Shown here: piece after piece, positions 46,270 through 56,228 of the stretch
Layout of the letters: each line of letters opens with the position of its first letter
Numbering within the stretch: position 1 is the stretch's first letter
NCBI RefSeq assembly: GCF_039372665.1
Contig: NZ_CP134994.1
Span: 62,001-126,000, forward strand
Length of the DNA: 64,000 nt
Reading direction: 5' to 3'
From: Buchnera aphidicola (Ceratovacuna keduensis)
Lineage (GTDB): Bacteria; Pseudomonadota; Gammaproteobacteria; Enterobacterales; Enterobacteriaceae
Made by a program: the position numbers and the translations under genes
The notes under the pieces: generated by a model
What the model was told of the DNA's origin: nothing
Seen by the model: only the letters and a program-made list of their open reading frames with translations
Databases searched by the model: none

Positions 46270-49200
46270 TTATATATTATTTTTTTTATGTAGTTTTTGA
46301 ATAGAAATTATATTTTTATAAGGATTTTTTTTTAATGATGAAATAGTAGCATTAGCTAATCTAATTGTAGTATCAAAATAAATATTATATTTTATTGCAT
46401 TTTTTACTATTTTGTAGAAATTTTTTGTTTCTTTTTTTTTAATTTTTTTAATACATATTATATAATCATATTTTTTTTTCTTTATATTTTTTATAATATT
46501 TTCTATTTTTTTATATATTTCATTTTTATAATATGTTTTTATATTTTTTTTTTTTAAAAAATTATTAATTTTTTTTGTAGTATGTATTTTAAAATTTAAA
46601 TTTTCTAATTTTTTAGATATTTTTATAATTTCTTTTTTATAATATTCTTTTGTATATATAAAAACATTTTTTATTTTTTTAATATTAGTTTTTTGTGATA
46701 AAATTATTTTTGAAAATGCTTCTGAAAAATTTTTTCCTATTCCCATTATTTCACCTGTAGATTTCATTTCTGGTCCTAACATATAATTTGATTCATAGAA
46801 TTTATTATATGGAAATATTGATTCTTTTATATAAAAATATTCTGGAGTTATTTCGTTCGTTATTTTTTGTTTTTTTAAAGATATTCCACACATTACTTTT
46901 GCTGCGACTTTAGCTAATGGTATTCCTATAGCTTTTGATATAAATGGTATAGTTCTAGATGCTCTAGGATTTACTTCTAATATATATATTTTTTTGTTTT
47001 TTATTGCAAATTGTATGTTTATCATGCCTTTAATTTTTAAATATATAGATATTTTTTTTACTTGTTCTCTTATTTTTTTTTTTATATTTTTTTTTATTGT
47101 ATATGTGGGTAATACGCAAGCTGAGTCTCCTGAATGTATTCCAGCTTTTTCTATATGTTCTAATATTCCTGCTATAAAAACAGTTTTTTTATCACATATT
47201 GCATCTACATCTATTTCTATAGCATCTTTTAAATAATGATCTAATAAAATAGATTTATTATTTTTTTTATAAAATTTTTTGAAATGTTTTTTAAGTTCAA
47301 AATTATTATATACTATTTCCATATTTTTACCTCCTATAACATATGAAGGTCTTATTATAATAGGATATTTTATTTTTTTAGATTTTTTTAATGCTTCTTT
47401 TAAAGTTTTAACTGTATAATTTTTTGGTTGTTTTAGTTTTAATTTTTTTATTATTTTTTTAAATTTTTTTCTGTTTTCTGTTTTTTTTATACTTTTTATA
47501 TTCGTACCAACAATTTTTATTTTTTCTTTATGTAATTCATTTGCTAGTTTTAATGGTGTTTGTCCACCATATTGTATTAATACCCCTAAAGGTTTTTCTA
47601 TTCTAACAATATTTAATATATGTTCTATAGTTATTGGTTCAAAATATAGTTTATCTGAAATACTATAATCAGTAGAAACAGTTTCTGGATTACAATTTAT
47701 CATAATAGTTTCAAAATTTATTTCTTTTAATGCAATAGATGCATGAACACAACAATAATCAAATTCTATTCCTTGTCCTATTCTATTAGGTCCACTTCCT
47801 ATTATTATAATTTTTTTATTTTTTTTTGTTGGCTTTGACTCACATTCATCTTCCCATGTAGAATACATATATGTAGTTTTTGCTGGAAATTCTGCGGAAC
47901 ACATGTCTATTCTTTTATATGTAGGATATATATTATATTTTTTTCTTATTTTTCTAATATTTTTTTCTTTAATATTAATTAAATTTGATATCATATAATC
48001 TGAAAATCCATTTTTTTTTATTAACATTAAAAATTTTGAATTTATTTTATTTTTTTTTGTATTTTTAATAATTTTTTCTAATTTTATTATTTCTAAAATT
48101 TGTTGTAGAAACCATTTATCAATTTTGGTTAAACTAAAAATTTTTTCTAAACTTAATCCGAATCTAATTGCTTCAGCTATATATAAAATTCTTTTAGGTC
48201 CAGCTACTTTTAGTTCATATTCTATTTTTTTTTTGTTATATTTTTTTATTTTTTTTAAAAAAATATTGTTTTTATCTTCTAAACTACATAATCCTTTTTG
48301 TAAAGATTCTTTAAATGTTCTTCCTATTGACATTATTTCACCAACAGATTTCATTTGTGTGGTAAGTCTATCATTACAATTTTTAAATTTTTCAAAATTA
48401 AATTTAGGTATTTTAGTGACTATATAATCTATAGAAGGTTCGAAAGATGATGATATATTATTTTTTGTAATATCATTTTTTAATTCGTCTAGAGTATATC
48501 CTATAGATAATTTAGTAACTATTTTTGCTATTGGATAACCTGTAGCTTTAGATGCTAATGCAGAAGATCTTGAAACTCTTGGATTTACTTCTATAACTAC
48601 TATTTTTCCATTTTTTGGATTTAGCGCAAATTGTACATTAGATCCTCCGGTTTTTATTCCTATTTTTTTTAATATTTTAATTGAAGAATTTCTCATATAT
48701 TGGTATTCTTTATCAGTCAAAGTTTGTGCTGGAGCTATTGTTATAGAGTCTCCTGTATGTATACCAATGGGATCTAAATTTTCTATAGAACATATTACTA
48801 TACAATTTTCATTAGAATCTTTTATAATTTCTATTTCAAATTCTTTCCATCCTGTTAAAAATTCATCTATTTGTAATTGTCCTATTGGAGAAGATTTAAG
48901 TCCAATTTTACACATTTTTTCAAATTCTTTTTTATTTTTTGCTATTCCACTTCCACTACCACCCATAGTAAAAGATGGTCTTATTATACAAGGAAGTCCT
49001 ATATTTTTGATAATTTTTTTTGCAGAAAATATGTTATTTACTATTTTAGATTTTGCTGTATATAAATTTATTTCTTTCATAGATTTTTTAAAAAGTTTTC
49101 TATTTTCTGATTTATTTATAGCATTTATTGATACTCCAATAATTTCTACTTTATATTTGTTTAAAACTTTTTTTTTATTTAATTTTATAACACAATTTAA

Positions 49201-49485
49201 AGCAGTTTGTCCTCCCATAGTAGGAAGTATTGCATTTGGTCTTTCTTTTTTGATTATATTTTTTATTATTTTCCAATGTATAGGTTCAATATATGTTACG
49301 TCTGCTATATCAGGATCAGTCATAATAGTTGCAGGATTAGAATTTATTAATATTACTTTAAATCCTTCTTCTTTTAATGCTTTACAAGATTGAGTTCCTG
49401 AATAGTCAAATTCACAAGCTTGTCCTATTATAATTGGTCCAGATCCTATTACAAGAATAGTTTTTATATCTTTTCTTTTAGGCAT
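46270..49485 (-). CDS. carB: Carbamoyl-phosphate synthase large subunit
   Basis: CarB makes carbamoyl phosphate from ammonia, bicarbonate and ATP for arginine and pyrimidines. The product has 1071 residues (1073 in E. coli). Both ATP-grasp halves are intact: [20 protein letters not shown] at the N terminus, [20 protein letters not shown] in the second half, and matching [20 protein letters not shown] and [18 protein letters not shown]. In the C-terminal allosteric domain several UMP-site positions known in E. coli differ: Ser948 to Tyr, Thr977 to Ile, Lys993 to Glu, Asn1015 to Cys and Thr1017 to Lys, while Lys954, Thr974 and Thr1042 are kept. It overlaps the carA stop by one base (TAATG). Confidence 0.97.
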   Translation of the reverse strand: MPKRKDIKTILVIGSGPIIIGQACEFDYSGTQSCKALKEEGFKVILINSNPATIMTDPDIADVTYIEPIHWKIIKNIIKKERPNAILPTMGGQTALNCVIKLNKKKVLNKYKVEIIGVSINAINKSENRKLFKKSMKEINLYTAKSKIVNNIFSAKKIIKNIGLPCIIRPSFTMGGSGSGIAKNKKEFEKMCKIGLKSSPIGQLQIDEFLTGWKEFEIEIIKDSNENCIVICSIENLDPIGIHTGDSITIAPAQTLTDKEYQYMRNSSIKILKKIGIKTGGSNVQFALNPKNGKIVVIEVNPRVSRSSALASKATGYPIAKIVTKLSIGYTLDELKNDITKNNISSSFEPSIDYIVTKIPKFNFEKFKNCNDRLTTQMKSVGEIMSIGRTFKESLQKGLCSLEDKNNIFLKKIKKYNKKKIEYELKVAGPKRILYIAEAIRFGLSLEKIFSLTKIDKWFLQQILEIIKLEKIIKNTKKNKINSKFLMLIKKNGFSDYMISNLINIKEKNIRKIRKKYNIYPTYKRIDMCSAEFPAKTTYMYSTWEDECESKPTKKNKKIIIIGSGPNRIGQGIEFDYCCVHASIALKEINFETIMINCNPETVSTDYSISDKLYFEPITIEHILNIVRIEKPLGVLIQYGGQTPLKLANELHKEKIKIVGTNIKSIKKTENRKKFKKIIKKLKLKQPKNYTVKTLKEALKKSKKIKYPIIIRPSYVIGGKNMEIVYNNFELKKHFKKFYKKNNKSILLDHYLKDAIEIDVDAICDKKTVFIAGILEHIEKAGIHSGDSACVLPTYTIKKNIKKKIREQVKKISIYLKIKGMINIQFAIKNKKIYILEVNPRASRTIPFISKAIGIPLAKVAAKVMCGISLKKQKITNEITPEYFYIKESIFPYNKFYESNYMLGPEMKSTGEIMGIGKNFSEAFSKIILSQKTNIKKIKNVFIYTKEYYKKEIIKISKKLENLNFKIHTTKKINNFLKKKNIKTYYKNEIYKKIENIIKNIKKKKYDYIICIKKIKKKETKNFYKIVKNAIKYNIYFDTTIRLANATISSLKKNPYKNIISIQKLHKKNNI

Positions 49486-50636
49486 TATTTTTCTCTATTT
49501 TTTTTATATTTTTTCATAATTTTTAAAAAATTTATTAATATTTTTTTTGCATCATGTGGGCCAGGACTTCCTTCAGGATGACCTTGAAAACCTATTACGT
49601 TTCTTTTTTTTATATATATTCCTTGTATAGTATTATCTAGCAATGAAATATGTGTTATTTTTATATTTTTATTATTTTTTTTATGTAAAACCGAAAAGTT
49701 ATGATTTTGTGATGTTATAAATATTTTATTAGTTTTTATTTCTTTAACAGGATGATTAGAACCATGATGACCAAATTTCATTTTTTTTATTTTAAGACCA
49801 ACAGATAAAGATAGAAGTTGATGACCTAAACATATTCCTAATATTGGTATTTTTGTTTTTGACAAAATCTCTTTTACTATTTTTATTTCTTTTGAATATT
49901 CTATTGGATTTCCAGGACCATTAGATAAAAGTATACCATGTGGATTATATTTTAAAATTTTTTTCATTTTAGTGTTTGATGGTACTACTACAATTTTACA
50001 ATTATATTTTGAAAAAATTTTTAAAATATTAAATTTTACTCCGTAATCATATACTATTAAAATTAATTTTTCTTTATTTTTTTCAATATTATAGTTATTT
50101 ATAAATTTTGATTTTTTCCATATATATATTTTTTTTGTAGATATTTTTTTATTTTTTTTTAATTTAATATTATTTTTAAAATCTAAAATTTTTTTTTTTG
50201 CTATTTTATAATTTTTTTTTTTGTCTTCAAAAATGCATCCTATTTGTGTTCCTAAATTTCTCAATATTTTTACTAGCTTTCTAGTATCTATGTCATATAT
50301 AGAAATTATTTTTTTTTTTATTAAAAAATTTTTAAATTTCTTTTTACATTTGTAATGATTTGGATTGTTATATATATCTTTTAATATTAAACCATTTAAA
50401 TATACAGATTTAGATTCATTGTCTTCATAATTTATTCCAGTGTTTCCTATATGCGGGGAAGTTAATAAAACAATTTGATTGAAATATGATGGATCTGTTA
50501 TTATTTCTTGATATCCTGTAATTGAAGTATTAAAAATTATTTCACCTACACATAATTTTTTGTTTCCAGCAATTTTTCCTTTAAAAATTTCATTGTTTTC
50601 TAAAAGTAATACTGCTTTTTCATTTTTTTTTTCCAT
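49485..50636 (-). CDS. carA: Carbamoyl-phosphate synthase small (glutaminase) subunit
   Basis: CarA hydrolyses glutamine and channels ammonia to CarB. The product has 383 residues (382 in E. coli). The glutaminase triad is visible: Cys in [13 protein letters not shown], and His-Glu in [14 protein letters not shown]. The N-terminal domain shows [20 protein letters not shown] and [13 protein letters not shown]. The order dapB-carA-carB is as in E. coli. Confidence 0.97.
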   Translation of the reverse strand: MEKKNEKAVLLLENNEIFKGKIAGNKKLCVGEIIFNTSITGYQEIITDPSYFNQIVLLTSPHIGNTGINYEDNESKSVYLNGLILKDIYNNPNHYKCKKKFKNFLIKKKIISIYDIDTRKLVKILRNLGTQIGCIFEDKKKNYKIAKKKILDFKNNIKLKKNKKISTKKIYIWKKSKFINNYNIEKNKEKLILIVYDYGVKFNILKIFSKYNCKIVVVPSNTKMKKILKYNPHGILLSNGPGNPIEYSKEIKIVKEILSKTKIPILGICLGHQLLSLSVGLKIKKMKFGHHGSNHPVKEIKTNKIFITSQNHNFSVLHKKNNKNIKITHISLLDNTIQGIYIKKRNVIGFQGHPEGSPGPHDAKKILINFLKIMKKYKKNREK

Positions 50637-50647
50637 AATATATTTTT

Positions 50648-51415
50648 TTATTTTTTGTTAATTATGTTTTTCATACTAAACAATCCAAATTTTTTTTTAA
50701 AACACCATATTGCAGATTGTATAGCTCCTATTGCAAAAATAGATCTATTTTTTGCTTTATGACTTATTTTAAAAATTTCATTTTTATCTGAAAAAATTAT
50801 TGAATGATTTCCTATAATATTTCCTTTTCTTTTTGAAATAAAATTTATATTTTTACTTTTTAATATTTCGTTTTTACAAAATTTTTTTCTAAGTTTTTTA
50901 TTTATTATTTTTGCAAATTCTATAGATGTACCAGAAGGAGAATCTTTTTTATTTTTATGATGTTCTTCTTTTATTTTTATTTTTTTATCTTTTAATTTTT
51001 TTATTATTTTTTTTAAAATAAAATATATTAAATTTATTCCATTACTAAAATTTGATGATTTTACTATACATATTTTTTTAGAAGATAACTTTATAAATTT
51101 TTCTTCTTCATCATTAAATCCAGTAGTTCCAATTATTATATTTTTTTTATTTTTTACACAATATTTTATATTTTTTATAGTATTTTTTTTTTCAGAAAAA
51201 TCTATTATTACATCAAAATTTTTCTCTTGATTTTTTAAAGATGTACATTTTTTAATTTTATAATTTTTATTTTTATATTGTATATTTTTTATTTTTTTTT
51301 TTGTTATTAAAATAGATAAAATTATATTTTTTATTTTAAAAATTTCTTTTATAATAATTTTACCCATTCTTCCATTTGCTCCTGAAACTGCAATTCTTAT
51401 TTTTTTATTTTTCAT
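50648..51415 (-). CDS. dapB: 4-hydroxy-tetrahydrodipicolinate reductase
   Basis: DapB reduces the DapA product in lysine and diaminopimelate synthesis. The product has 255 residues (273 in E. coli) if it starts at the ATG at 51413-51415 (complement), giving the nucleotide-binding KIRIAVSGANGRMGKIIIKE at the N terminus. An upstream in-frame ATG at 51445 would add ten residues; neither has a convincing ribosome-binding site. Other signatures are IIGTTGFNDEEEKF, the catalytic EEHHKNKKDSPSGTSIEFA and the C-terminal SAIWCFKKKFGLFSM. It lies 11 bases before carA. Confidence 0.94.
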   Translation of the reverse strand: MKNKKIRIAVSGANGRMGKIIIKEIFKIKNIILSILITKKKIKNIQYKNKNYKIKKCTSLKNQEKNFDVIIDFSEKKNTIKNIKYCVKNKKNIIIGTTGFNDEEEKFIKLSSKKICIVKSSNFSNGINLIYFILKKIIKKLKDKKIKIKEEHHKNKKDSPSGTSIEFAKIINKKLRKKFCKNEILKSKNINFISKRKGNIIGNHSIIFSDKNEIFKISHKAKNRSIFAIGAIQSAIWCFKKKFGLFSMKNIINKK

Positions 51416-51530
51416 ATTTTTAATATTTTTATAATGTATAAACATTAATTATGTTAAATTATTTTTTTTATAAAATATAGTATAAATTAAATATTTTCTA
51501 TGTTTAAAATAAAATTTTATATATTTTTAT

Positions 51531-54329
51531 TTATAAAAAATTTCTTTTTTCACCTATTTTTGTAATATTTTCTATACATCTCATACATAAATTTTTATAT
51601 ATTAGTTCTTTTTTTTTATTTTTTTTAAAAAAATTCCAGCATCTTTCACATTTTTTTCCTTTGTATTTTTTAACATATATTTTAATTTCTTTTTTTGATT
51701 TATTTTTTGTTTTAATATCTTTTATTTTTACTTTAGATACTATGAACATAAATTTTATTTCTTTTTTTAATATTTCAATTTTTTTTTTAATATTTTTGTT
51801 AACATATATTTTTATATATGATTCTAAAGAATTTTTTATAATTTTTTTTCTTATTGATTTTTCTATTTCAATGTTAACTTTATTTTTTATTAATATTAAA
51901 TTTTGCCAATCTGATAAATTTAAAATTTCATTTTTTGAAAAACTTTTTAATTTATTAAACCAATTTTGTGTAAATATATGAGTTTTATTATTTTTTTTAA
52001 TAAATTCCCATATTTCATATGATGTAAAAGGTAAAATAGGATAAATCCATATTACCATTGCATTTAAAATTTTATGTAAAGTTGTTTGACAACTTTTTCT
52101 TTCTAAACTTTTTTTTGGAAGAGTATATAATCTATCTTTTATTATATCTAAATAAAATGATCCTAGTTCTAAATTACAAAATTTAGTAATAATATTTATT
52201 ATTTTATGAAATTCATATTTTTCATAAAAATTTATTATTTTTTTTTGTATTATTTTAGTTCTACCTATTATCCATTTATCTATTAATATAAGTTTTTTAT
52301 ATTTTATATTTTCTAAATTTTCTTTAAAATCATATAAATTAGATAACATAAATTTTATAGTATTTCTTATTTTTCTATATATATCTATAACATTGTTTAT
52401 TACATTATTTGATATTACTATTTCTTTTAAATAATCAGTAGAAGAAACCCAAAGTCTAAGAATATCAGCTCCAAAATTTTTTATTATTTTACTTGGTTTA
52501 ATAATGTTTCCTTCTGATTTTGACATTTTTTTTCCATTTTTATCTACTACAAATCCATGAGCTATTACATTTTTATATGGTGACATTTTTTTTGTAATCA
52601 TCGAAATTATAATAGAAGACATAAACCATCCTCTATATTGATCTGATCCTTCTATATATAAATCTGCTTTTAATTTTTTTTTAAAATTTTTATATACAGA
52701 ATTTACATCTATAGATCCAGAATCAAACCATACATCTAATACGTCTTTACTTTTAAAATAATTTTTTTCTTTTTTAAACAAAAATTCTTTTTTTTCTATA
52801 TTTTCCCAATATTCATTACCTAATTTAAATAAGTTTTTTTCAATTTTTTCAATAAATTTTTTTGTATTATAATGCATTTTATTAGTATTTTTTTCTACAA
52901 AAATAGTTATAGGCACTCCCCAATGTCTTTGTCTAGAAATACACCAGTCTGGTCTGTTTTTTAACATATTTATCATTTTTTTCATTCCCCATTCTGGTTT
53001 CCATTTTACTTTTTTTATTTCTTTTATAACTTGTTTTTTAAATTTTTTTTTATTTATATTTATAAACCATTGAGGTCTAGATATAAAAATTATTGGATAA
53101 TTATGTCTCCAACAAAATGGATATTTATGAAAAATATTTTTTTTATATATTATTTTATTTTTTTTTTTTAATATTTTTATAATAATTTTATTAGAATCAA
53201 AAATAAATTTTTTATTTAATAATTTATGTATATTTTTTTTATAAAAACCATTTTTTGTTATTAAATTTAATGGTTTTATATCATATTTTTTTCCAGCTTC
53301 AAAATCTTCTGGACCATTGTCAGGAGATATATGAACTAAACCAGTTCCAACTTTTAAATTTACATGATTGGACAAAATTATAGGTACATTTTTTTTTATA
53401 AATGGATGATGACATTTTATAAATTCTATTTTTTTTCCTAGTTCTTTTCCTAATATTTTATATTTTTTTATTTTAAACTCTTTTAAAATTGATTTTGTTA
53501 TTTTTTTTGCTAAAATTATGTTAATTTTTTTTGTTTCTATAATATTATAATATATATTGGCATTTAAAGATATTGCTTGATTTGATGGTAAACTCCATGG
53601 AGTTGTTGTCCAAATAGGTGCATAAATATTTTTTTTATTTTTTTTTATTTTAAATATTTTTTTTAATTTTTCTTTTTCTTTTATTTTAAATAATACAAAA
53701 ATTGTATTACATTTTTTTTTTTTATATTTTAATTCTGCTTCAGCTAATGAAGATTTACATTTTATACACCAATGTATTGGTTTATATGCAGAATATATAT
53801 ATTTTTTTTTAATTATTTTTTTTAATTTATTTATTACATTTTTTTGGCTTTTTAGATTCATAGTAATATATGAATTTTTCCAATTTGCGAATATTCCTAA
53901 TCTAATAAATTCTTTTTTTTGTCTTGATATCTGTTTTAAAACATACTTTTTACATTTTTTTTTAAAATATTTTTTATCTATTTTTTTTTTATTTTTTTTT
54001 ATTTTTTCTTCAATTTTTTGTTCTATAGGTAATCCATGACAATCCCAAGATGGAGTATATAATGCATTGAAATTAGATAAACATTTAGATTTTATTATTA
54101 TGTCTTTTAATATTTTATTTAATGCATGTCCTATATGTATATTTCCATTTGCGTATGGAGGTCCATCTTGTAATATAAATTTTTCTTTATTTATATTATT
54201 TTTTTCTATTATTTTTTGTATATTTAACTTTTTCCATTTTTTTAAAATTTCTGGTTCTTTATTTATTAAATTAGCTTTCATAGAAAATTTTGTTTTAGGC
54301 AAATTTAATGTTTTTTTATAATTTTTCAT
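51531..54329 (-). CDS. ileS: Isoleucyl-tRNA synthetase
   Basis: IleS charges tRNA-Ile. The product has 932 residues (938 in E. coli). Class I signatures are GPPYANGNIHIGHALNKILK (HIGH) and KNGKKMSKSEGNIIKPSKII. The editing domain appears functional: TTTPWSLPSNQAISL, and VHISPDNGPEDFEAGKKY keeps the His and Asp equivalent to E. coli 333 and 342. A C-terminal zinc finger (CERCW with CMRCIENI) is present. In E. coli ribF precedes it and lspA-ispH lie between it and dapB; all are absent here, with 85 bases to dapB. Confidence 0.97.
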   Translation of the reverse strand: MKNYKKTLNLPKTKFSMKANLINKEPEILKKWKKLNIQKIIEKNNINKEKFILQDGPPYANGNIHIGHALNKILKDIIIKSKCLSNFNALYTPSWDCHGLPIEQKIEEKIKKNKKKIDKKYFKKKCKKYVLKQISRQKKEFIRLGIFANWKNSYITMNLKSQKNVINKLKKIIKKKYIYSAYKPIHWCIKCKSSLAEAELKYKKKKCNTIFVLFKIKEKEKLKKIFKIKKNKKNIYAPIWTTTPWSLPSNQAISLNANIYYNIIETKKINIILAKKITKSILKEFKIKKYKILGKELGKKIEFIKCHHPFIKKNVPIILSNHVNLKVGTGLVHISPDNGPEDFEAGKKYDIKPLNLITKNGFYKKNIHKLLNKKFIFDSNKIIIKILKKKNKIIYKKNIFHKYPFCWRHNYPIIFISRPQWFININKKKFKKQVIKEIKKVKWKPEWGMKKMINMLKNRPDWCISRQRHWGVPITIFVEKNTNKMHYNTKKFIEKIEKNLFKLGNEYWENIEKKEFLFKKEKNYFKSKDVLDVWFDSGSIDVNSVYKNFKKKLKADLYIEGSDQYRGWFMSSIIISMITKKMSPYKNVIAHGFVVDKNGKKMSKSEGNIIKPSKIIKNFGADILRLWVSSTDYLKEIVISNNVINNVIDIYRKIRNTIKFMLSNLYDFKENLENIKYKKLILIDKWIIGRTKIIQKKIINFYEKYEFHKIINIITKFCNLELGSFYLDIIKDRLYTLPKKSLERKSCQTTLHKILNAMVIWIYPILPFTSYEIWEFIKKNNKTHIFTQNWFNKLKSFSKNEILNLSDWQNLILIKNKVNIEIEKSIRKKIIKNSLESYIKIYVNKNIKKKIEILKKEIKFMFIVSKVKIKDIKTKNKSKKEIKIYVKKYKGKKCERCWNFFKKNKKKELIYKNLCMRCIENITKIGEKRNFL

Positions 54330-54614
54330 TTTAGTTTATTTTTTAAATAATTTTTATTTTTAACAAATTTTAATTTAATAATTTTATTATTAAAATAATA
54401 TATTTTTAATAAAATATTTTATAAAAATAATTTCTATATAAAAATATTTATTATAAAATTAATATTTTTTATTATTTTTTATTATAATAAAATAATATTA
54501 AAAACTGTATAATATTATATATTATAATTTTAATTTTTTTTATTGTATAGTTAGTTTATATATTATATTTTTTATAATTTGAAAATATTATTAAAAAAAA
54601 AATAAAAAATTGTT
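54330..54614. other. Non-coding divergent spacer between ileS and rpsT
   Basis: These 285 bases are nearly all A and T. In E. coli ribF lies here; no recognisable trace of it remains. The spacer must hold the promoters of ileS (minus) and rpsT (plus). Several TATAAT-like strings occur (for example near 54510), but in such AT-rich DNA they are not informative. Confidence 0.5.
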
Positions 54615-54890
54615 ATGGCAAATATAAAATCTTCTAAAAAAGATAAAATAAGATCTATAAGTAGAAAATTTAGAAATAATAGTAAAAAATCTAGAATAAA
54701 AACTTTTTTTAAAAAAGTAAAAGAAAATGCAAAAATTAAAAATTTAAAAAAATGTTTATATTATTTTAAAATTTTTCAATCTATTGTAGACAAATATTCT
54801 GTGAAAAAAATAATACATAAAAATAAAGCAGCTAGACATAAACATAATTTAGTTAAAATTATAAAGAAAATTTCTAATATTAAAAATTAA
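54615..54890 (+). CDS. rpsT: 30S ribosomal protein S20
   Basis: S20 is a small basic primary binding protein of 16S rRNA. The product has 91 residues (87 in E. coli), beginning MANIKSSKKDKIRSISRKFR and containing SRIKTFFKKVKENA and a final HKNKAARHKHNLVK block typical of S20. It is monocistronic, divergent from ileS, and followed by a terminator. Confidence 0.96.
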   Translation: MANIKSSKKDKIRSISRKFRNNSKKSRIKTFFKKVKENAKIKNLKKCLYYFKIFQSIVDKYSVKKIIHKNKAARHKHNLVKIIKKISNIKN

Positions 54891-54916
54891 AAAAATTTAT
54901 TTTTTATAAATTTTAT

Positions 54917-54946
54917 AGGAGGCATTTAAAATTGCCTCCTTATTTT
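54917..54946. terminator. Terminator between rpsT and dnaJ
   Basis: AGGAGGCA (54917-54924) and TGCCTCCT (54933-54940) form a perfect 8-base stem with an 8-base loop, then TATTTTT. It is the most GC-rich element around and lies between convergent rpsT and dnaJ. Confidence 0.85.
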
Positions 54947-54967
54947 TAATTTAAGGAAGCAACATTT

Positions 54968-56110
54968 TTATATTTTATATTTTCTCAAATTTTCAAAAAA
55001 TTTTTTTACTCTATAAAAAAACCTTTCATATTTAGGACTATTTTTATTACCATTTGATGTATTTAAACTTTTTCCTAATTTATAAATTATTTTTTTTTGT
55101 TTTTCATTTAAATTTACTGGTGTTTCAACAATTATTTTGCATATTAAATCTCCTAAATACATGCTATTTATTGTTTTTACTCCTTTTTCTCTTATTCTAA
55201 ATAATTCTCCATATTGAGTTTCTTTAGGAATTTTTAATTTTACTTTTCCATTTAAAGTAGGAACTTCTACTATTCCACCAATAGCTGCTATAGAAAAGTT
55301 TATAGGTATTTTACAATATAAATTTGATTTTTTTCTTTTAAAAATTGGATGTTTTTTTATTTTTATCTTTATGTATAAATCACCATTAGGTGCATTATTT
55401 TTTCCTGCTTCTCCTTCTTTATTAAGTCTAATTTTATCTCCAGTATCTATTCCTGGTGGAATTTTTATAGATAATGTTCTAATAGTATTTAATCTTCCTT
55501 CTCCATTACATTTATAACATGGATCTTTTATATGTTTTCCATTACCATTACAAGTATAACAAGTCTGTTGAATAGTAAAAAATCCTTTTCTTACATGTAT
55601 TTGTCCATTTCCATTGCATGTATTACATTTGTTATTATATAAATTTTTTCTGTTTCCTGTTCCTTTACAAAAATTACATTTTTTAAATGTAGGTATTTTT
55701 ATATTTTTTTCTATTCCGTTTACTACATCTTCTAAATTTATATTCAAATTATATTGTAAATCTGATCCTTTTTCAAAATGATCTTTTTTTTCATCTCCAA
55801 ATATATCTCCAAAAACTTCTCCAAATATGTCTCCAAAATCATTTGTACTAGAAAAATTTCCATTATAACTATTATAATTTGATTGATCAAAAGCTTTATG
55901 TCCATATTTGTCATATGCAGATCTTTTTTCTTGATTTGATAATATTTCATAAGCTTCTTTTATTTCTTTAAATTTTTCTTCAAAATTTTTGTTTCCTTGA
56001 TTTCTATCAGGATGATATTTTATTGCTAATCTTTTATATGCTTTTTTTATTTCTAAATCTGTAGCTGATTTTGATATTCCTAAAATTTTATAATAATCTT
56101 TTTTAGACAC
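54968..56110 (-). CDS. dnaJ: Chaperone DnaJ (Hsp40)
   Basis: DnaJ delivers substrates to DnaK and stimulates its ATPase. The product has 380 residues (376 in E. coli). The J domain with HPD ([12 protein letters not shown]) is at the N terminus, then a Gly/Phe/Asn linker, then four CxxCxGxG zinc repeats ([32 protein letters not shown] at about 146-210) and the C-terminal substrate-binding domains. The start codon is GTG (complement of 56108-56110), giving [14 protein letters not shown] as in the family. It is downstream of dnaK, from which it is separated by a hairpin. Confidence 0.96.
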   Translation of the reverse strand: MSKKDYYKILGISKSATDLEIKKAYKRLAIKYHPDRNQGNKNFEEKFKEIKEAYEILSNQEKRSAYDKYGHKAFDQSNYNSYNGNFSSTNDFGDIFGEVFGDIFGDEKKDHFEKGSDLQYNLNINLEDVVNGIEKNIKIPTFKKCNFCKGTGNRKNLYNNKCNTCNGNGQIHVRKGFFTIQQTCYTCNGNGKHIKDPCYKCNGEGRLNTIRTLSIKIPPGIDTGDKIRLNKEGEAGKNNAPNGDLYIKIKIKKHPIFKRKKSNLYCKIPINFSIAAIGGIVEVPTLNGKVKLKIPKETQYGELFRIREKGVKTINSMYLGDLICKIIVETPVNLNEKQKKIIYKLGKSLNTSNGNKNSPKYERFFYRVKKFFENLRKYKI

Positions 56111-56133
56111 TCTTCTTTTTCCTAAATTTTAAT

Positions 56134-56170
56134 ATATAAAAATCACGGGTTCAGAAAAATCTGCCCCGTG
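56134..56170 (-). terminator. Intercistronic hairpin between dnaK and dnaJ (attenuator-like)
   Basis: On the transcribed strand CACGGGGCAGA and TCTGAACCCGTG pair with a small internal loop (C against AA) and a UUUU loop between CAGA and UCUG, covering 56144-56170. It is followed by AUUUUUAUAU. This looks like a rho-independent terminator inside an operon, which would lower dnaJ relative to dnaK. Read-through must occur, since no other promoter for dnaJ is evident. Confidence 0.65.
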
Positions 56171-56228
56171 TAAATTGTTAGAAGTTTTAAAGAAAAAACA
56201 TATTTTTTTTTTTTTTTTAAGTAATTTT

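Noticed and set aside
48767..49393. A 208-residue plus-strand reading frame antisense to carB, and similar ones at 46994-47236 and 48125-48427
   Set aside because: They mirror conserved carB codons; the low stop frequency opposite a conserved gene explains them, and the peptides have no recognisable domain.
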